From: Benincasa hispida
Taxonomy: Eukaryota; Streptophyta; Magnoliopsida; Cucurbitales; Cucurbitaceae
NCBI RefSeq assembly: GCF_009727055.1
Contig: NC_052357.1
Coordinates: 8,565,742 to 8,629,741, forward strand
Direction: 5' to 3'
DNA: 64,000 nt
Part shown: piece after piece, positions 1 through 10,313 of the stretch
Layout of the letters: the number at the start of each line of letters is the position of its first letter
Position numbering within the stretch: the first letter of the stretch is position 1
Position numbers and translations under genes: made by a program
The notes under the pieces: generated by a model
What the model saw: only the letters and a program-made list of their open reading frames with translations
The model's database searches: none
What the model was told of the DNA's origin: nothing

Positions 1-2302
1 TCAGATTTTGGTTTCTAAAGTTGAATCTAATATTATATTTTCAATTCGTAAATTGAGTTGTGAAGCATGTGTTGTAACATGTAAGTTGTAGCTAGAGCTA
101 GAAGATCACCAGAAAGATGCTCAGCCAGGTTTCCGTTGGCCATGTACTCATAAATGAGGCCAAGGTGACCTTCATCATTCATATAACCTACAAGGCTTGT
201 TAAGTTTCTATGGTGAACTCTCATAAGAATTGTAACCTGAAAGAAATTGGAATTTTTTACAGTTTGGGAACGAAGTATGAGCTAATTTTTTCTGAAAATT
301 AGATATTATATCTTAGGCACATGCCTCTGCTTGAAACTGACTGTAGCCTTGTACTGCTGATGGAGAAATCATCTTCACAGCCACTTGAGTGTCATCTTGC
401 ACTCCATAGTAAACCATCCCGAAACCTCCCTTACCAAGAACCCTCTCAAAATTGTTGGTCATCCTCACAACCTCTGTATAAGTATACTGTCGTCTCCTTG
501 TCTCCAAGGAAGTGCCTAATTGGGTGTAGGTCTTTGTAGGATCCACTATCAAAGCTTGTTGTTTCTTATTTGATTTAACAATCCAATAGATAATCACTAC
601 AATTATGAGGAATGCAAGCAATCCACCCACTGATGCTACTGCTGGGATGATTATGTTGTTGCTTTTCTTCCCCTCAGGTGTCATATTTGTGCATGTCTCT
701 GGGGTACATAAATTTGGATTGCCCCATGTCCTGTCATGAAATACACTTTGTTAATGCAAAACTAAATTTTTATCATGGACATAGATGTTATATGTATGAA
801 GCAGAATGCAAGTTCGTCTTTTCCCTCCCTATAATGGACCTTAATGTAAGTAAGTGGCTCTCCTGTTTTTTGATGAGCTCAGGTGGAAGAAAGCCTGTGA
901 GATTGTTATTCTCTAAGTTTCTGCAAAGAGAGAAAAAAATGGTTTAGTTTCTATATTAAAGTTAATTTGTGCTTCACTTCTTTCTTCTAGATTTACTTAC
1001 AGGATTGTGAGGTGTTCCAAATCGGACAGAAATCTAAGTACTCCTCCTGTCAAGTAATTGTTTGACAAGTCGCTAAAATATAATTTCATTACTTTAGGTA
1101 TTGGTTTAATCATATCGATCTAAATATTAATGAAGAGACGCTTACAATGTTTGTAACATAGGTAGACTGATTATGTGGGGAGAAATCTCACCCTTCAGTC
1201 CGCTTGAAGACAAGTTCCTGGTATGGGCAAAGTTTTATTATCTCTCACAAAAGATTTTAGCTAGTCCAATTCTCTCATATACAGTTAATTTTGTTTAGTA
1301 GCTGATAGAATTGAACTTTATTTGTTACTTTGCAACTCAAGATGTAAACTTACAGTGATGTGATTCTAGGGTTTGGATCAAAGCTGCAATCCAAACCACT
1401 CCATGGATATCCATTTGGCACACATGGGTCTCCTTCCCAATTTTTTATTACTCCATAAGTCGACTGAACATTACTGATTGCATCCACTGATTTTTCAATA
1501 TATCGTCCATAAGTCTAAAGTTACATGTTTCAAAATGATGTTAACCATTTAAAAATGACTCTCAATCTCAAATATCTATTCTGAAAAATTTACTCTTCTA
1601 TAGCATGCATGAACTAACCTGTACTGCTGATTTGTTATTGACCCCATATCGTACCGTTTATAAAGGCACGAGGAATATGATGGAGAATAATAACTGAGAT
1701 AAGGGAGTTCTCTAAACTCTAATGTTGAGATGAATGGTATTCCATAGCCAATGTTGATAAGACAGATTGGGAATTTATCAATTGACGGTGTGTGTATCAT
1801 TTCTGTGTAGTAGTAGCTATCATCCACTGTTGTCCATCGAGTATTGCCCAAATACAGGTCAAATTGTGGAGTTTTATTGAGCCCATCATAATTTCCGTAT
1901 AAGAAACTTGCTCGAATCAAATACCTGGTGTCTTTAATGGCACTTATATTGTAACAGTTTCTATTATAATGAGAAAAACTTCTTAGAGTCCAGAGTGGTT
2001 GTTCATAGTTCTTGAACTCAGGTGCTACGCTTCTACTTTCCCCTGTCTTTATATAGCTTGCATCTGATATATACTTAATATTTGTCTTTGGATCGATGTG
2101 GCCTGATGAATTTGCTGGTAGGCCACAATCTAGACTGACAAAGCCTGGAGTACCATTACTTGTAAGCAATACAAGGATTTAAAGAGGATGTTCATACAGA
2201 GTCTAAGGTATGGAAGTTGAGAAAATTACCTGATTGATCTTGAGCTTGAACAAGGAGTGCAAAAGAACTTAACAGGAGCCAAATTGATATTGCAATTTCC
2301 AT
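1..2302 (-). pseudogene. Malectin-like LRR receptor kinase, copy 1 (5' part; second malectin exon missing)
   Basis: This is the 5' part of a plant membrane receptor kinase (malectin-like LRR-RLK I family); the rest of the kinase lies left of the window. By splice sites and homology I place exons at 2230-2302 (signal peptide MEIAISIWLLLSSFALLVQA), 1619-2144 (first malectin-like half, GFVSLDCGLPANSSG), 1354-1514 (GDPCVPNGYPW), two 72-base LRR exons at 1146-1217 and 1001-1072, 840-920, 325-730 (transmembrane helix, then P-loop GKGGFGMVYYG and VAVK lysine) and 110-236 (HHRNLTSLVGY). Phases agree everywhere except between 1619-2144 (ends phase 2) and 1354-1514 (starts phase 0). The roughly 440-base exon that should lie there is absent from the 104-base gap, so direct splicing shifts frame and stops within about 25 codons. 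A short secreted malectin-like product remains possible. Family assignment is secure; pseudogene status is inferred. Confidence 0.8.
323..324 (-). other. Non-canonical GC splice donor of the kinase intron, copy 1
   Basis: The transmembrane/P-loop exon ends at QFQAE (GAG) and is followed by GCATGT rather than GT. The next exon starts after a CAG acceptor at position 236 and gives QAE-VTILMRVHHRNL, the continuous family reading with phase 0. No GT nearby keeps the frame and the family sequence, so a GC-AG intron is the best reading. Confidence 0.65.
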
Positions 2303-2755
2303 TTGGAATCTCTCAACTTTAGCTCTTGAAGTTTGGATAGTTTGTTGGTTCTATCTGTTTGGTATATTTGAAGAGAATTCAATCATTCGAATTGTTTGCC
2401 TCTTCTCACGTTAGATAATTTGTTGAACTGTCGTTTTCAAATGAAATTTTGCTTGGACTTGCAAAATAAATAAATAAACAAACTGGAGTATCGTGCTATC
2501 AACATATTAGAAAAGGTAGCATCACTTGAAAATGATAGTTAAGATTGCACAAGAGGTATGAAATTTTAATTGGTACTAAAAGAGTTGGAATGTGTTCAAT
2601 TATTGACGACTAAGTCTATTGTTCGAATTTCTCTTTTTCTTTTTCTCCTTTTTTTTTTTTTTTTTTTTTTAAAAAAAAGTAAAGTATGTGTTGATGACCA
2701 GTTCAAATCTCCACTTCAATTGTACTAAAAAAAAGTTTTGGATAACAAATACTTT
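2303..2755. other. Upstream region of RLK copy 1; no gene seen
   Basis: This AT-rich stretch lies upstream of the receptor-kinase start codon on the minus strand and ends at the left LTR of T1. It contains a long T run (about 2651-2670) followed by an A run. I see no convincing coding sequence and no clear TATA box. If copy 1 is transcribed, its promoter should be here, which leaves only about 450 bases between gene and retrotransposon. Confidence 0.5.
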
Positions 2756-3002
2756 TGTTAGTAACTCAAAACTGCAAATTAATTTTTGAGTTGGTCTAGT
2801 CAATTCCTAGTTTCTAGGAAATAGTTGAAGTTATTTTTAGTTGTAGTCAAGTCTAAGTTTCTATTCTTGTGGAGTTAGTGAGATTAGTTGCTAACATTGT
2901 GGAACCTATTTTTAGACTTAAGATATGCATTTATATGGAGTTTTCTAGAATGAAATACACACACTTCCCATTTTTCTCATTTCCCTCTCATTAGTTAGAA
3001 CA
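2756..3002 (+). repeat. T1 5' LTR
   Basis: This 247-base repeat begins TGTTAGTAACTC and ends TTAGTTAGAACA. The same sequence returns at 39982-40225 with roughly a dozen differences by eye, about 5 percent, so the insertion is not recent. Confidence 0.9.
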
Positions 3003-3006
3003 ATAG

Positions 3007-3018
3007 TGGTATCAGAGC
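3007..3018 (+). other. T1 primer-binding site (initiator tRNA-Met type)
   Basis: TGGTATCAGAGC lies four bases inside the left LTR. It is the usual Ty1/copia primer site, complementary to the 3' end of initiator methionine tRNA, and fixes the element as plus-strand. Confidence 0.88.
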
Positions 3019-3122
3019 CCTCAATTTTTAAGATATCTGTGAGTGAGAATCAGTGAAATATCTCCAAGAGAAACTGAGTGATACATCTGTGAGAGTTGTT
3101 AGAGATAGAATTAGGATCAAAC

Positions 3123-3688
3123 AGTCTTTCTTCATTGGCTCCACCTATGTTTGATGGTGAAAACTACCAGACATGAGCTATCAGAATGCAAGCCTACATA
3201 GAGGGTTATGATTATTGGGAAGCAATTGAGCAAGACTATGAGATTGCTCCACTTCCTGATAACCCAACAATACATCAGATTAAGACTCACAAGGAGAGGG
3301 TCACAAGGAAGGAAAAAGCTCAAGCTTGCCTATATGTAGCTATGTCTCCCGCCGTATTCAATAGAATTATGGCCTTGAAGTCGGCAAAGGAGATCTGAGA
3401 GTTCCTCAAAAGTGAGTATGAAAGTGATGAGAGGATTAAAGGCATGAAAGTGTTGAACTTGGTGCGAGAATTCGAGAGAATGCAAATGAAGGTTTTTGTG
3501 TCCATTAAAGAGTACTCAGATAAGTTGATTGGGATTGCTAACAAGGCAAGAGCATTAGGAACCAATTTATCTGACAATAGATTGGTTCAGAAGATTCTAG
3601 TTTTAGTACCTGAGAGATATGAAGCAACCATTGCTTCCTTAGAAAATACTAAAGACCTCTCAAACCTCAAGGTGATAGAAGTGGTTAG
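3123..3688 (+). pseudogene. T1 gag, N-terminal and middle part (UBN2-type capsid)
   Basis: The reading frame starts SSLAPPMFDGENYQT and continues through MQAYIEGYDYWEAIEQDYEI and LVREFERMQMKVFVSIKEYS to LENTKDLSNLKVIEVVS, the typical copia capsid (UBN2/DUF4219 type). Two TGA stops interrupt it, at about 3174 and 3396, each where the family has tryptophan (TGG). The frame ends abruptly at 3688 where T2 is inserted; the C-terminal part and zinc knuckles resume at 36666. It would have packaged element RNA. Confidence 0.82.
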
Positions 3689-5123
3689 TGAATGAAATCG
3701 GAAACGAGATGTCCATGAGCAACGGAACAAGATTATTCCAAATTACAATCATGAATCAACAAATCATTTACAGTCGACTTCAAACAAACGGTTATGCGAT
3801 TCATACAGAAATTACAGCATATAAAATACAAACGTACAGAGGGAAAAACTATACTAACAACGGCAGAAGCATATCCACGCTCTGATGCACGACCGCTCGA
3901 ATAACAGCGACCACGAACACTCAATCTACGCGACCACAATATCGCACGAACACTTCGCACTCGTCCTCAACGATCTCCTCAGTCACGAACAACTCCGTAA
4001 CACGAACAGACATCGCGTTCGTCCTCAGTGACACGAATGGCCTCCACAGCACCACGAACGGCCTCCAGAAAACCTTGATGATGTCGATTGAGTTTGACAC
4101 CACAACAAGGCGATCTTGGTATTCTCGATGTGAGAATCCAAAGGGTGGGCTCTGTTCGGACTTGATGTGAGGCAGACGAACGGAGAAAACAACGATCGCA
4201 TACACGACTGGGTAAGTGGGAGAAGGCTGAGACCTATCGTATAGGTCGATGTCCAATCGTTTAGATAAAGCTATGCGATCGTCTAGCAAAAGCTATGCAA
4301 TCGTTTAGCTCTATCGTCTAGCTCGATCTGTCACCTACAGACTCTACACAATCGTTTACCTTGAGCCAGCGATCGTCTAGCAAAGCTGTATTTACTTAAC
4401 GACTTCTGTGAGTTTCTTTTTCATCGGAGAGAACTCAAATTCCTTTTCAAACTTTTGTAAAACTTGTTTTTTTTCAAAATAGGAAACCACTTTCCTTTAT
4501 ACTCACGGTTACCATGAATCCAATAACCACCCACTACTTTGGTTATTTAAAAGAAAAAGAATTAATTATCTCATAATTAATTTATTATAAATATAAATGA
4601 TAACCAACTTATCATACTATATTTATAACCTATAGTTTTAATATTTCATCTCATGAAACATATAAACCATAGTTTCTTTTTCTATTGCATGGTACTTAAT
4701 GTAAATCTCATTTACATCAATCCTCCACTAGATGTATCTTATACATCATACCGATTATATCATATATAATCAAAATACCTCTTGTCAATTTGAACATTTC
4801 AAATCAACACCAAGAACTGATCCTTCAACATGAATTCAAGCTACCAAGGGGACCTCATAGACCTGTAGATCCGAAGCTCCAACGGTACATGAATAACTGA
4901 CTAAACTCTTTAGTCACGAGATCCACCATCCGTTAACTGCCAGACACTCCACTAAAGACCTACAACTGAACTCTCCTCACTACAGATATATTATGTGTCC
5001 ATTTTAACTAATCAGCAGTGCGACAACCCTTCACAGATCGCTCGTAAGTACAGCTGGGCCAATAACCGTTATGCCCCTATAGTTACATTTGTCTCCTTAA
5101 GTACCAATGATTCCTCTAATGAA
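3689..5123 (-). repeat. T2 3' LTR, distal piece
   Basis: This matches 34392 to about 35940 closely. It is the end of the 3' LTR in element orientation. It is cut at 5123 by T3, whose target duplication ATGAA occupies 5119-5123 and 23240-23244. Part of the CGATCG-motif cluster (about 4240-4390) is present, in fewer copies than in the 5' LTR. Confidence 0.88.
4240..4395. repeat. CGATCGTTTAG-type motif cluster, short version
   Basis: Several degenerate copies of (C/A)GATCGT(T/C)TAGC occur here, separated by 10-25 bases. The matching stretch of the other LTR (about 34960-35170) contains extra copies, so the cluster changes length between LTRs of one element. Confidence 0.7.
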
Positions 5124-6095
5124 TGGTGACAAAAAATTAGCCGTCATGGATTTGATGACTAAAATTAGGTGAACCAATATGCGATGCATGTTCTTAATGT
5201 ATGCGTTGATTATCATGCGTCGGTGGTCATGTGCTAGACTTCAATATATGTTAACAAATGTATGCGATGACCATGCATTTCTGTCACAAGTTTTCTTGCG
5301 CTCACGCCAAGTATAACGCGAACGCAAGTTTCTCAGGTGATTCGAGATCGAACTCAGGGACTTGTAGCTAGATGTATGTGGTGATGTACATGCGGCGGTT
5401 GAATGAAAAAATGATGGTGGGGTTTTATGCTACAACTACTCCTAAGTAACAGACAATGCAATGAGAAGTATGAATGAAAGGTAGAGACAAGACAAGTGTT
5501 GATGCGCAGTAAATGGATGGAAAATAGATAAAATGTAAGGATGTCTTCATCGCAACCCTTAAGAGTGACCGCAAGGGCAACCTCAGTCAACACAAGCTAT
5601 GCAATCATGCTACACACACTTGAGCCTATTTCTAGGACGTATGCGATGTGTATGAAAAAGAGTCGAGATGACCATATACCGCCATCGCATCCTACTTCTT
5701 GGACGCAACCATTGTCCTCTCTATAGTGTGCATACGTTGTGTAATAGCAAACGAAGCTTATTCCTAAGTCTCCATTCTTGCTTATGCGAACCTAATCTAG
5801 CTCTTTCGAGCATCGATTCTAACCTAGCTCTCCCGAGTCTTAGGTTCTTTCTTTAGACTCTCTCCCGAGTAGCTCTAAAGGTGTGATGGACGCATACATA
5901 AGACAAGGTAACCACAAAACCCTAGTTGACGTAAGATTATTCCTATCTCTAGTGAATACTTGCTTACATTGCTTAATGCGACCAACCACTTACCCTCCTG
6001 GGCAGTTAGTTGTTGTTGACTTTACTCATAGACAAGCATTGCGTCCGCCTATAGACAAGCGTTGCTACAGCTTCACACTAAGCAAATAAGGTTTT

Positions 6096-7629
6096 TGATA
6101 ACTTGTAGAAATACAGGTTATTTTGGCTCTTAAGTTGGAACAACTAAGGTTTTTAATGATAAATTATCCTCATTTTTAGAAGAAACGTATGGAATTACTC
6201 AAACATTAGCAAACTCATGCAAAAGAATGTTTATTACTAAATTACTACGGCATTAACGCATTATATTGCAGGATTTCAACAAGAGGCTAACACATGATTA
6301 AGAAGTGTTGCAGGAAAAGTTCTAACACATGAGCCATGCGTCAGAGGGATTCAAACGCAAGAAAAATTCATTGATTCAGGCTATTTGTGTCAAATCACCA
6401 CTTGCAAGCATGGGCACCTGTAGCAGGCGGCGTCTGAAAAGCTTCTGAGTGTCAAGCGCCTGACTAGGGCATGGACTTTAATGCTGCCCATCACCAAGCT
6501 AGAGATGACCAACGTCTATAAATAGATGAAATCCCTCCAGAGTTCGAAGTATAGAAAAATTTCAAGTTCTTACTCTCAATATTAGCTTAGTCGTAGTTTT
6601 AGATCTTTAGAGTTGTGCTGTGGTGCGAAGAAGAGCAGAAGGGAAGAGAACCGCCATCACCGTCGATCAAGGAGTGGAGGAAGCCGAGCTTGAGAGAGAC
6701 ACTTCATCCAATTCTTATACAAGTGATTGTACACAACTAGAACTAAACCAAAGAGGACAAGAGATTGTACTTTGCGGCTTGACTCAGTTCTTTTCATCTC
6801 ACTTATCGCTTTCCTCATTTCATTTGATTAAGTATTGCTTTTGTAAAGACAATCTGCTTCTTTATAAATTCATATATTTGATCCATCACACTTTGCCATT
6901 GTTTATTTCTTGTTTACGTTGGATGCATCTATACTTCATGCAAAATTTCATTTCAAATGCTTAAGCCAACTTGATCAATTGGTAAAAGCATCTTTAGCTT
7001 AGACTATTCGAGAGAATAAATAATCCAGCATCAAGTTAGAATGCATAGTACATCTAGAGATAGACTTACTAGTGTTTTACTGCATCCTGTGTTTGATGCA
7101 TGCATCTTAGAGATAGGTTTTGTATGTTATTCGCATTGAGAAGTGTAGAATAAGAGTCTAATGCATAAACAAAGATAAGCAAGTCATCTTATTCACATCA
7201 CATTCTAGTTTGTGTACATTCATCTTAGAACGACGCATACCACTTGCATTAAAATCCATTTCCATATGATTCATTATTCTCTACTCAACCCGTTGTATCT
7301 TCTTGCACACACACAACACCTTAGTGTAAATAACACATTTCTTCATACATTTTAGGAAATCCCTACAACAGTTACAACGCAAGGTCTGCGTTAGCTTAAT
7401 CTGAATCCCTGAGTTCGACCCTGGACTTATCAAGAACCTAAATTGGATTTATACTTGGGTCTGATTTAGGAAAACTTGAACGTCAATAGAAGAAGTGTCG
7501 TGCGTTCTGTTGCACATCTATAATGCACCAATGCATCAAAGCATCAAATGCATCATTCATACTTAGAACTTTTTTTCCAATTTATTTTATACAATACACT
7601 CCTAGCTCGAATCACGATAGCAACGAACA
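6096..7629 (+). repeat. T6 5' LTR
   Basis: The start shows the terminal hairpin ATAACTTG/CAGGTTAT around TAGAAATA, with one G-T wobble pair. The end ACGAACA is followed by AGTTTTTGGCGCC, the spacing seen next to the other gypsy primer sites in this window. The LTR resembles 44293-45805 over its full length. Confidence 0.82.
6517..6524 (+). promoter_or_regulatory. TATA box of T6 LTR
   Basis: TATAAATA occurs about 420 bases into the LTR, in the same relative context as in S4 (44696-44703). It is the likely core promoter element separating U3 from R. Confidence 0.6.
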
Positions 7630-7635
7630 AGTTTT

Positions 7636-7653
7636 TGGCGCCGTTGCCGGGGA
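7636..7653 (+). other. T6 primer-binding site (tRNA-Asp type)
   Basis: TGGCGCCGTTGCCGGGGA is complementary to the 3' end of plant tRNA-Asp, the usual primer of Athila/Tat elements. It is the best-preserved copy in the window. Confidence 0.85.
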
Positions 7654-7759
7654 TTCAGAAACAAAACTAACCAGAAATTTTGCTTGTATCTTTTGTAGGA
7701 ACACTTCAGCCGAGGGAGTGTTACGAGCTAAGCCTAAGCTTGTTTATGTTAATGAGTAG

Positions 7760-8460
7760 GAGAGCACTCCTGAACTTATATACGACCCCGAGATTGAAAG
7801 GACGTTCTGACGAAGAAACTGATCTAATTGTCGTCGAAGGTTGAGGCAACAACTTCTCAGACAACAAAACAAGCAACAAGAAATGGCGGACAACCAAGAA
7901 AATCAGAACTTAGATAAACAACTAGCTCATGTTGTGCAAAATTCGATCCTAATGTTGAACAATAGTACGCGTCCCATGAGGGAGTATGCATCTCCTGTAT
8001 TGTATGATTTCTCACCAGGAATCATATACCCAATGCCAGATGGGACAAGATTCGAGATGAAATCCGTGATGCTGTAAATGCTCCAAACTGCTGGACAATT
8101 TGGGGGTGGTCGTGGAGAAGATCCTCACGCCTACATGAAACGTTTCCTGGAATAGTGTAACACATTTGTGATTCCTAGAATCACCCCAGAAGCGACCAGG
8201 CTATCTTTTTCCCTTATTTCTTGCGTGATGACGCAAAGCAATGGGTAAGCTCACCTAGAGCCTTGTGAGATCACAACCTGGGATAAGTTGGTGGAGAAAT
8301 TCATGCAAAAATACTTCCCACCTACCACCAACCAATGGGCATCGAGAGATCATGAAGAGAAGCTGAAACCTTAAGCGCCGCATGGGAGCGTTTAAGGATT
8401 GTCAAAAAATTTCCTGAACCATGGATTACCACTAACTATTCTAGATTGGAGACTTTTTAT
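7760..8460 (+). pseudogene. T6 gag remnant (gypsy capsid)
   Basis: Readable pieces include YDPEIERTF, LRQQLLRQQNKQQEMADNQ, REYASPVLYDFSPGI, LQTAGQFGGGRGEDPHAY and LVEKFMQKYFPPT. They line up with the better gag of T4 at 58982-59656. Several stops and frame changes are present, so it is non-functional. The capsid would have assembled the particle around element RNA. Confidence 0.75.
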
Positions 8461-8762
8461 GGTGGACTTGCAATAAGGCAATCGCAGAATGGCAGTCGAA
8501 CGCAGCTCAGTGTTGGAATTATGCGATAAATCTTACATTGGATTAGGACCGCATCTGCTAAGCACCCAAACATGGAATGGTCAGGTGGACGATACGTTAT
8601 GACGCAAGAACTGATAGGAAAGACATTCGCGACAGCTTTAAATGAATGGGTGACATACGTATGACGCAAAGAGCTGATTAGAAGACATTCGCCGATAGCT
8701 GATAGGGAGACTTTTTATGGACCGATACGTATAGACGCAAGAGCTGATAAGCGAAGATTTCC
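8445..8762 (+). repeat. Irregular repeat block at the T6/T3 junction
   Basis: Three imperfect copies of a segment containing GAC(G/C)GATACGT, GACGCAA, AGCTGAT and GAAGACATTCGC follow one another, and GGAGACTTTTTATGG occurs both at about 8447 and 8706. The block does not match gag of the related elements and fills the breakpoint between T6 and the resumed T3 LTR. Confidence 0.55.
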
Positions 8763-8774
8763 AACCTTAGCTTT

Positions 8775-8782
8775 TATTTATA
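8775..8782 (-). promoter_or_regulatory. TATA box of T3 3' LTR
   Basis: On the minus strand this reads TATAAATA, matching 22632-22639 in the other T3 LTR. Confidence 0.5.
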
Positions 8783-9377
8783 GGAGCTTGATCATCGACA
8801 ACATTAAGGACCTGCTCTTGATATCTGACATTGCGACGCGTTATCCTTTTCTGAATCTCTTCTGCGGACATGAGCGGATAGTGAAATGTCAACATCATCT
8901 TTCTGGTTTTGTCCAGAGATATGCATGATTGCCGTTCATTATACCAACCCTGCGTTCACTCCCACATTAATGGTATCGTGTAGCCGCCAATCCGTTGCCG
9001 GTGACCACATTCTCTTAATACCGCAACTTCTACACGATGACCGCAATCGCTTGACGATCACAACTCCTATGCGATGGACGCATGCGGTTGATCACCGCAA
9101 CACCCATGCATTGATCGTATGCATTCGCCTTTGCGATGGAGAGTTTCTCCACATGTGGTCGTCTATGCAATAGTCCGGCTTCCGCGTTTGCATCCACTTC
9201 CTGCGTTAGCTACAAAAATAGATAATTGAATGCATAATAACGCATAATAATGGGTTAGCCAAGATTCTCAATGTTGAACGCCGCAAACTCATTTTCTCAT
9301 GAATTTCTAACATAATTGCTGCATATTCTGCTTAACAACCCTTATAATTCTAAATAAAAGGCCTAAGATGACATGCA

Positions 9378-9412
9378 CCTCCAAACTTAGAATCATGCTT
9401 GTCCTCAAGCAT
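9378..9412 (-). other. T3 polypurine tract region
   Basis: On the minus strand this reads CTTGAGGACAAGCATGATTC and then TAAGTTTGGAGG, directly before the LTR start TGCATGTC. The same arrangement precedes the T4 3' LTR at about 62428-62460. It is the primer site for plus-strand DNA synthesis. Confidence 0.75.
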
Positions 9413-9728
9413 GCGTTATACTTAAAAAATTCTAACTCACCTTCCGGCTTTCCTTTGCAGTGACCAGCTTCTCAGAATATAATTTACTCATACCTCTAAC
9501 CATCGCCAAAATGCTCTCCTCCACTTCAGCTGCTTCTTCAAACAGATCATTTCTAAGTTTAGATCCAGTAAGCCTTTGCTAAAAAACTTTTTACTCATTC
9601 ATTGCCTCTTTGCGTTTAGCTTTTGAGAATGCGTTCGTTCAAAACACTTCAAAAATTTGCGATGACTTATTCGAATGCGATGTTAAACCTGGTTACGCTC
9701 TTCCTTTTGGCTTACCCTCACGTGTGTT
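9413..9728 (-). other. T3 interior, 3' untranslated part
   Basis: This non-coding stretch includes, near 9700-9725, a GGCTTACCCTCACGTGTG sequence whose counterparts occur at about 18270 and, inverted, at 61940-62120 in T4. T5 begins at 9729. I see no coding sequence. Confidence 0.5.
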
Positions 9729-10009
9729 TGATAACGGACAGAAATGCACGTTATCATAGTGCTAAATCCTTAAACAATGTTGGATTGCATTGATGAAATA
9801 TGTAAATTGCGTCCCTTAAGCATAAATTCTATAATATTACGGTCGCATGCGTCCAATGCATTAGAGCAGTTGATCTTTATATTTTTGTGTAGAATAATGC
9901 GTTAATGCAATGCAAAGAATGCGATCATAGGAATACATTGGTCGAGCGCAACTTCACCACAAGACTTTGCATTGATCGTGCTCGCAAACATTCACCCAAG
10001 AAGAATCAC

Positions 10010-10177
10010 CACAACATGGTGGACGCATCCGGACGAAAGGACAATTAAGATCGATGGGACAGAAAGCTGACGGCAGTCGGATCCAAATTAAGNCCACAAC
10101 ATGGTGGACGCATCCGGACGAAAGGACAATTAAGATCGATGGGACAGAAAGCTGACGGCAGTCGGATCCAAATTAAG
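10010..10177 (+). repeat. 84-base direct duplication around a single N
   Basis: Bases 10010-10092, starting CCACAACATGGTGGACGC, are repeated as 10094-10177, and the two copies are joined by one N at 10093. An identical duplication across an N is a classic sign of an overlap not merged in scaffolding or gap filling. Confidence 0.8.
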
Positions 10178-10305
10178 TTGACAGCCGATATCGGTCACAA
10201 AGTACATCTAGCTTTATTGGTGACAATCCGGCGCATCAGTCAGGAATTAAAGCTGTCCCATCTATACAATCAGGAGAGAGAAGCTGCCTTTCACCTTTGA
10301 TGCCC

Positions 10306-10313
10306 TATAAATA
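10306..10313 (+). promoter_or_regulatory. TATA box of T5 LTR
   Basis: TATAAATA followed by CCGAGTGCATTCTTCAG is repeated at about 11612 and in the related LTRs S2 (24752-24759) and T4 (57744-57751). It is the probable LTR core promoter. Confidence 0.6.

Larger units (their letters stand above)
6096..8765 (+). mobile_element. T6: Athila/Tat-like gypsy element, 3'-truncated
   Basis: T6 starts with the LTR 6096-7629 (TGATAACTTG to ACGAACA), has a perfect tRNA-Asp-type primer site and a decayed gag, then stops in an irregular repeat block where the T3 LTR resumes. Polymerase genes, polypurine tract and right LTR are absent. A closely related solo LTR is S4 at 44293-45805. The right boundary is approximate. 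Confidence 0.78.
5124..9377 (-). repeat. T3 3' LTR (hosts T6)
   Basis: The left part, 5124-6095, matches 19297-19617 plus 21481-22135. The right part, from about 8765 to 9377, matches about 22625-23220. Between them lies T6, and the LTR segment equivalent to 22140-22625 is missing, so the T6 insertion was followed by a deletion on its right side. The LTR begins, on the minus strand, TGCATGTCATC and ends TTTTTTGTCACCA. Confidence 0.78.

Noticed and set aside
2142..2169. Upstream in-frame ATG/TTG extension of the first malectin exon
   Set aside because: The CCAG acceptor at 2145 gives the exact phase match to the signal-peptide exon (AQDQS-GFVSLDC); the extension is intron.
7636..7653. TGGCGCCGTTGCCGGGGA as part of a tRNA-Asp gene
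   Set aside because: Only the complement of the tRNA 3' end is present; there are no arms or anticodon, and it follows an LTR end. It is a primer site.
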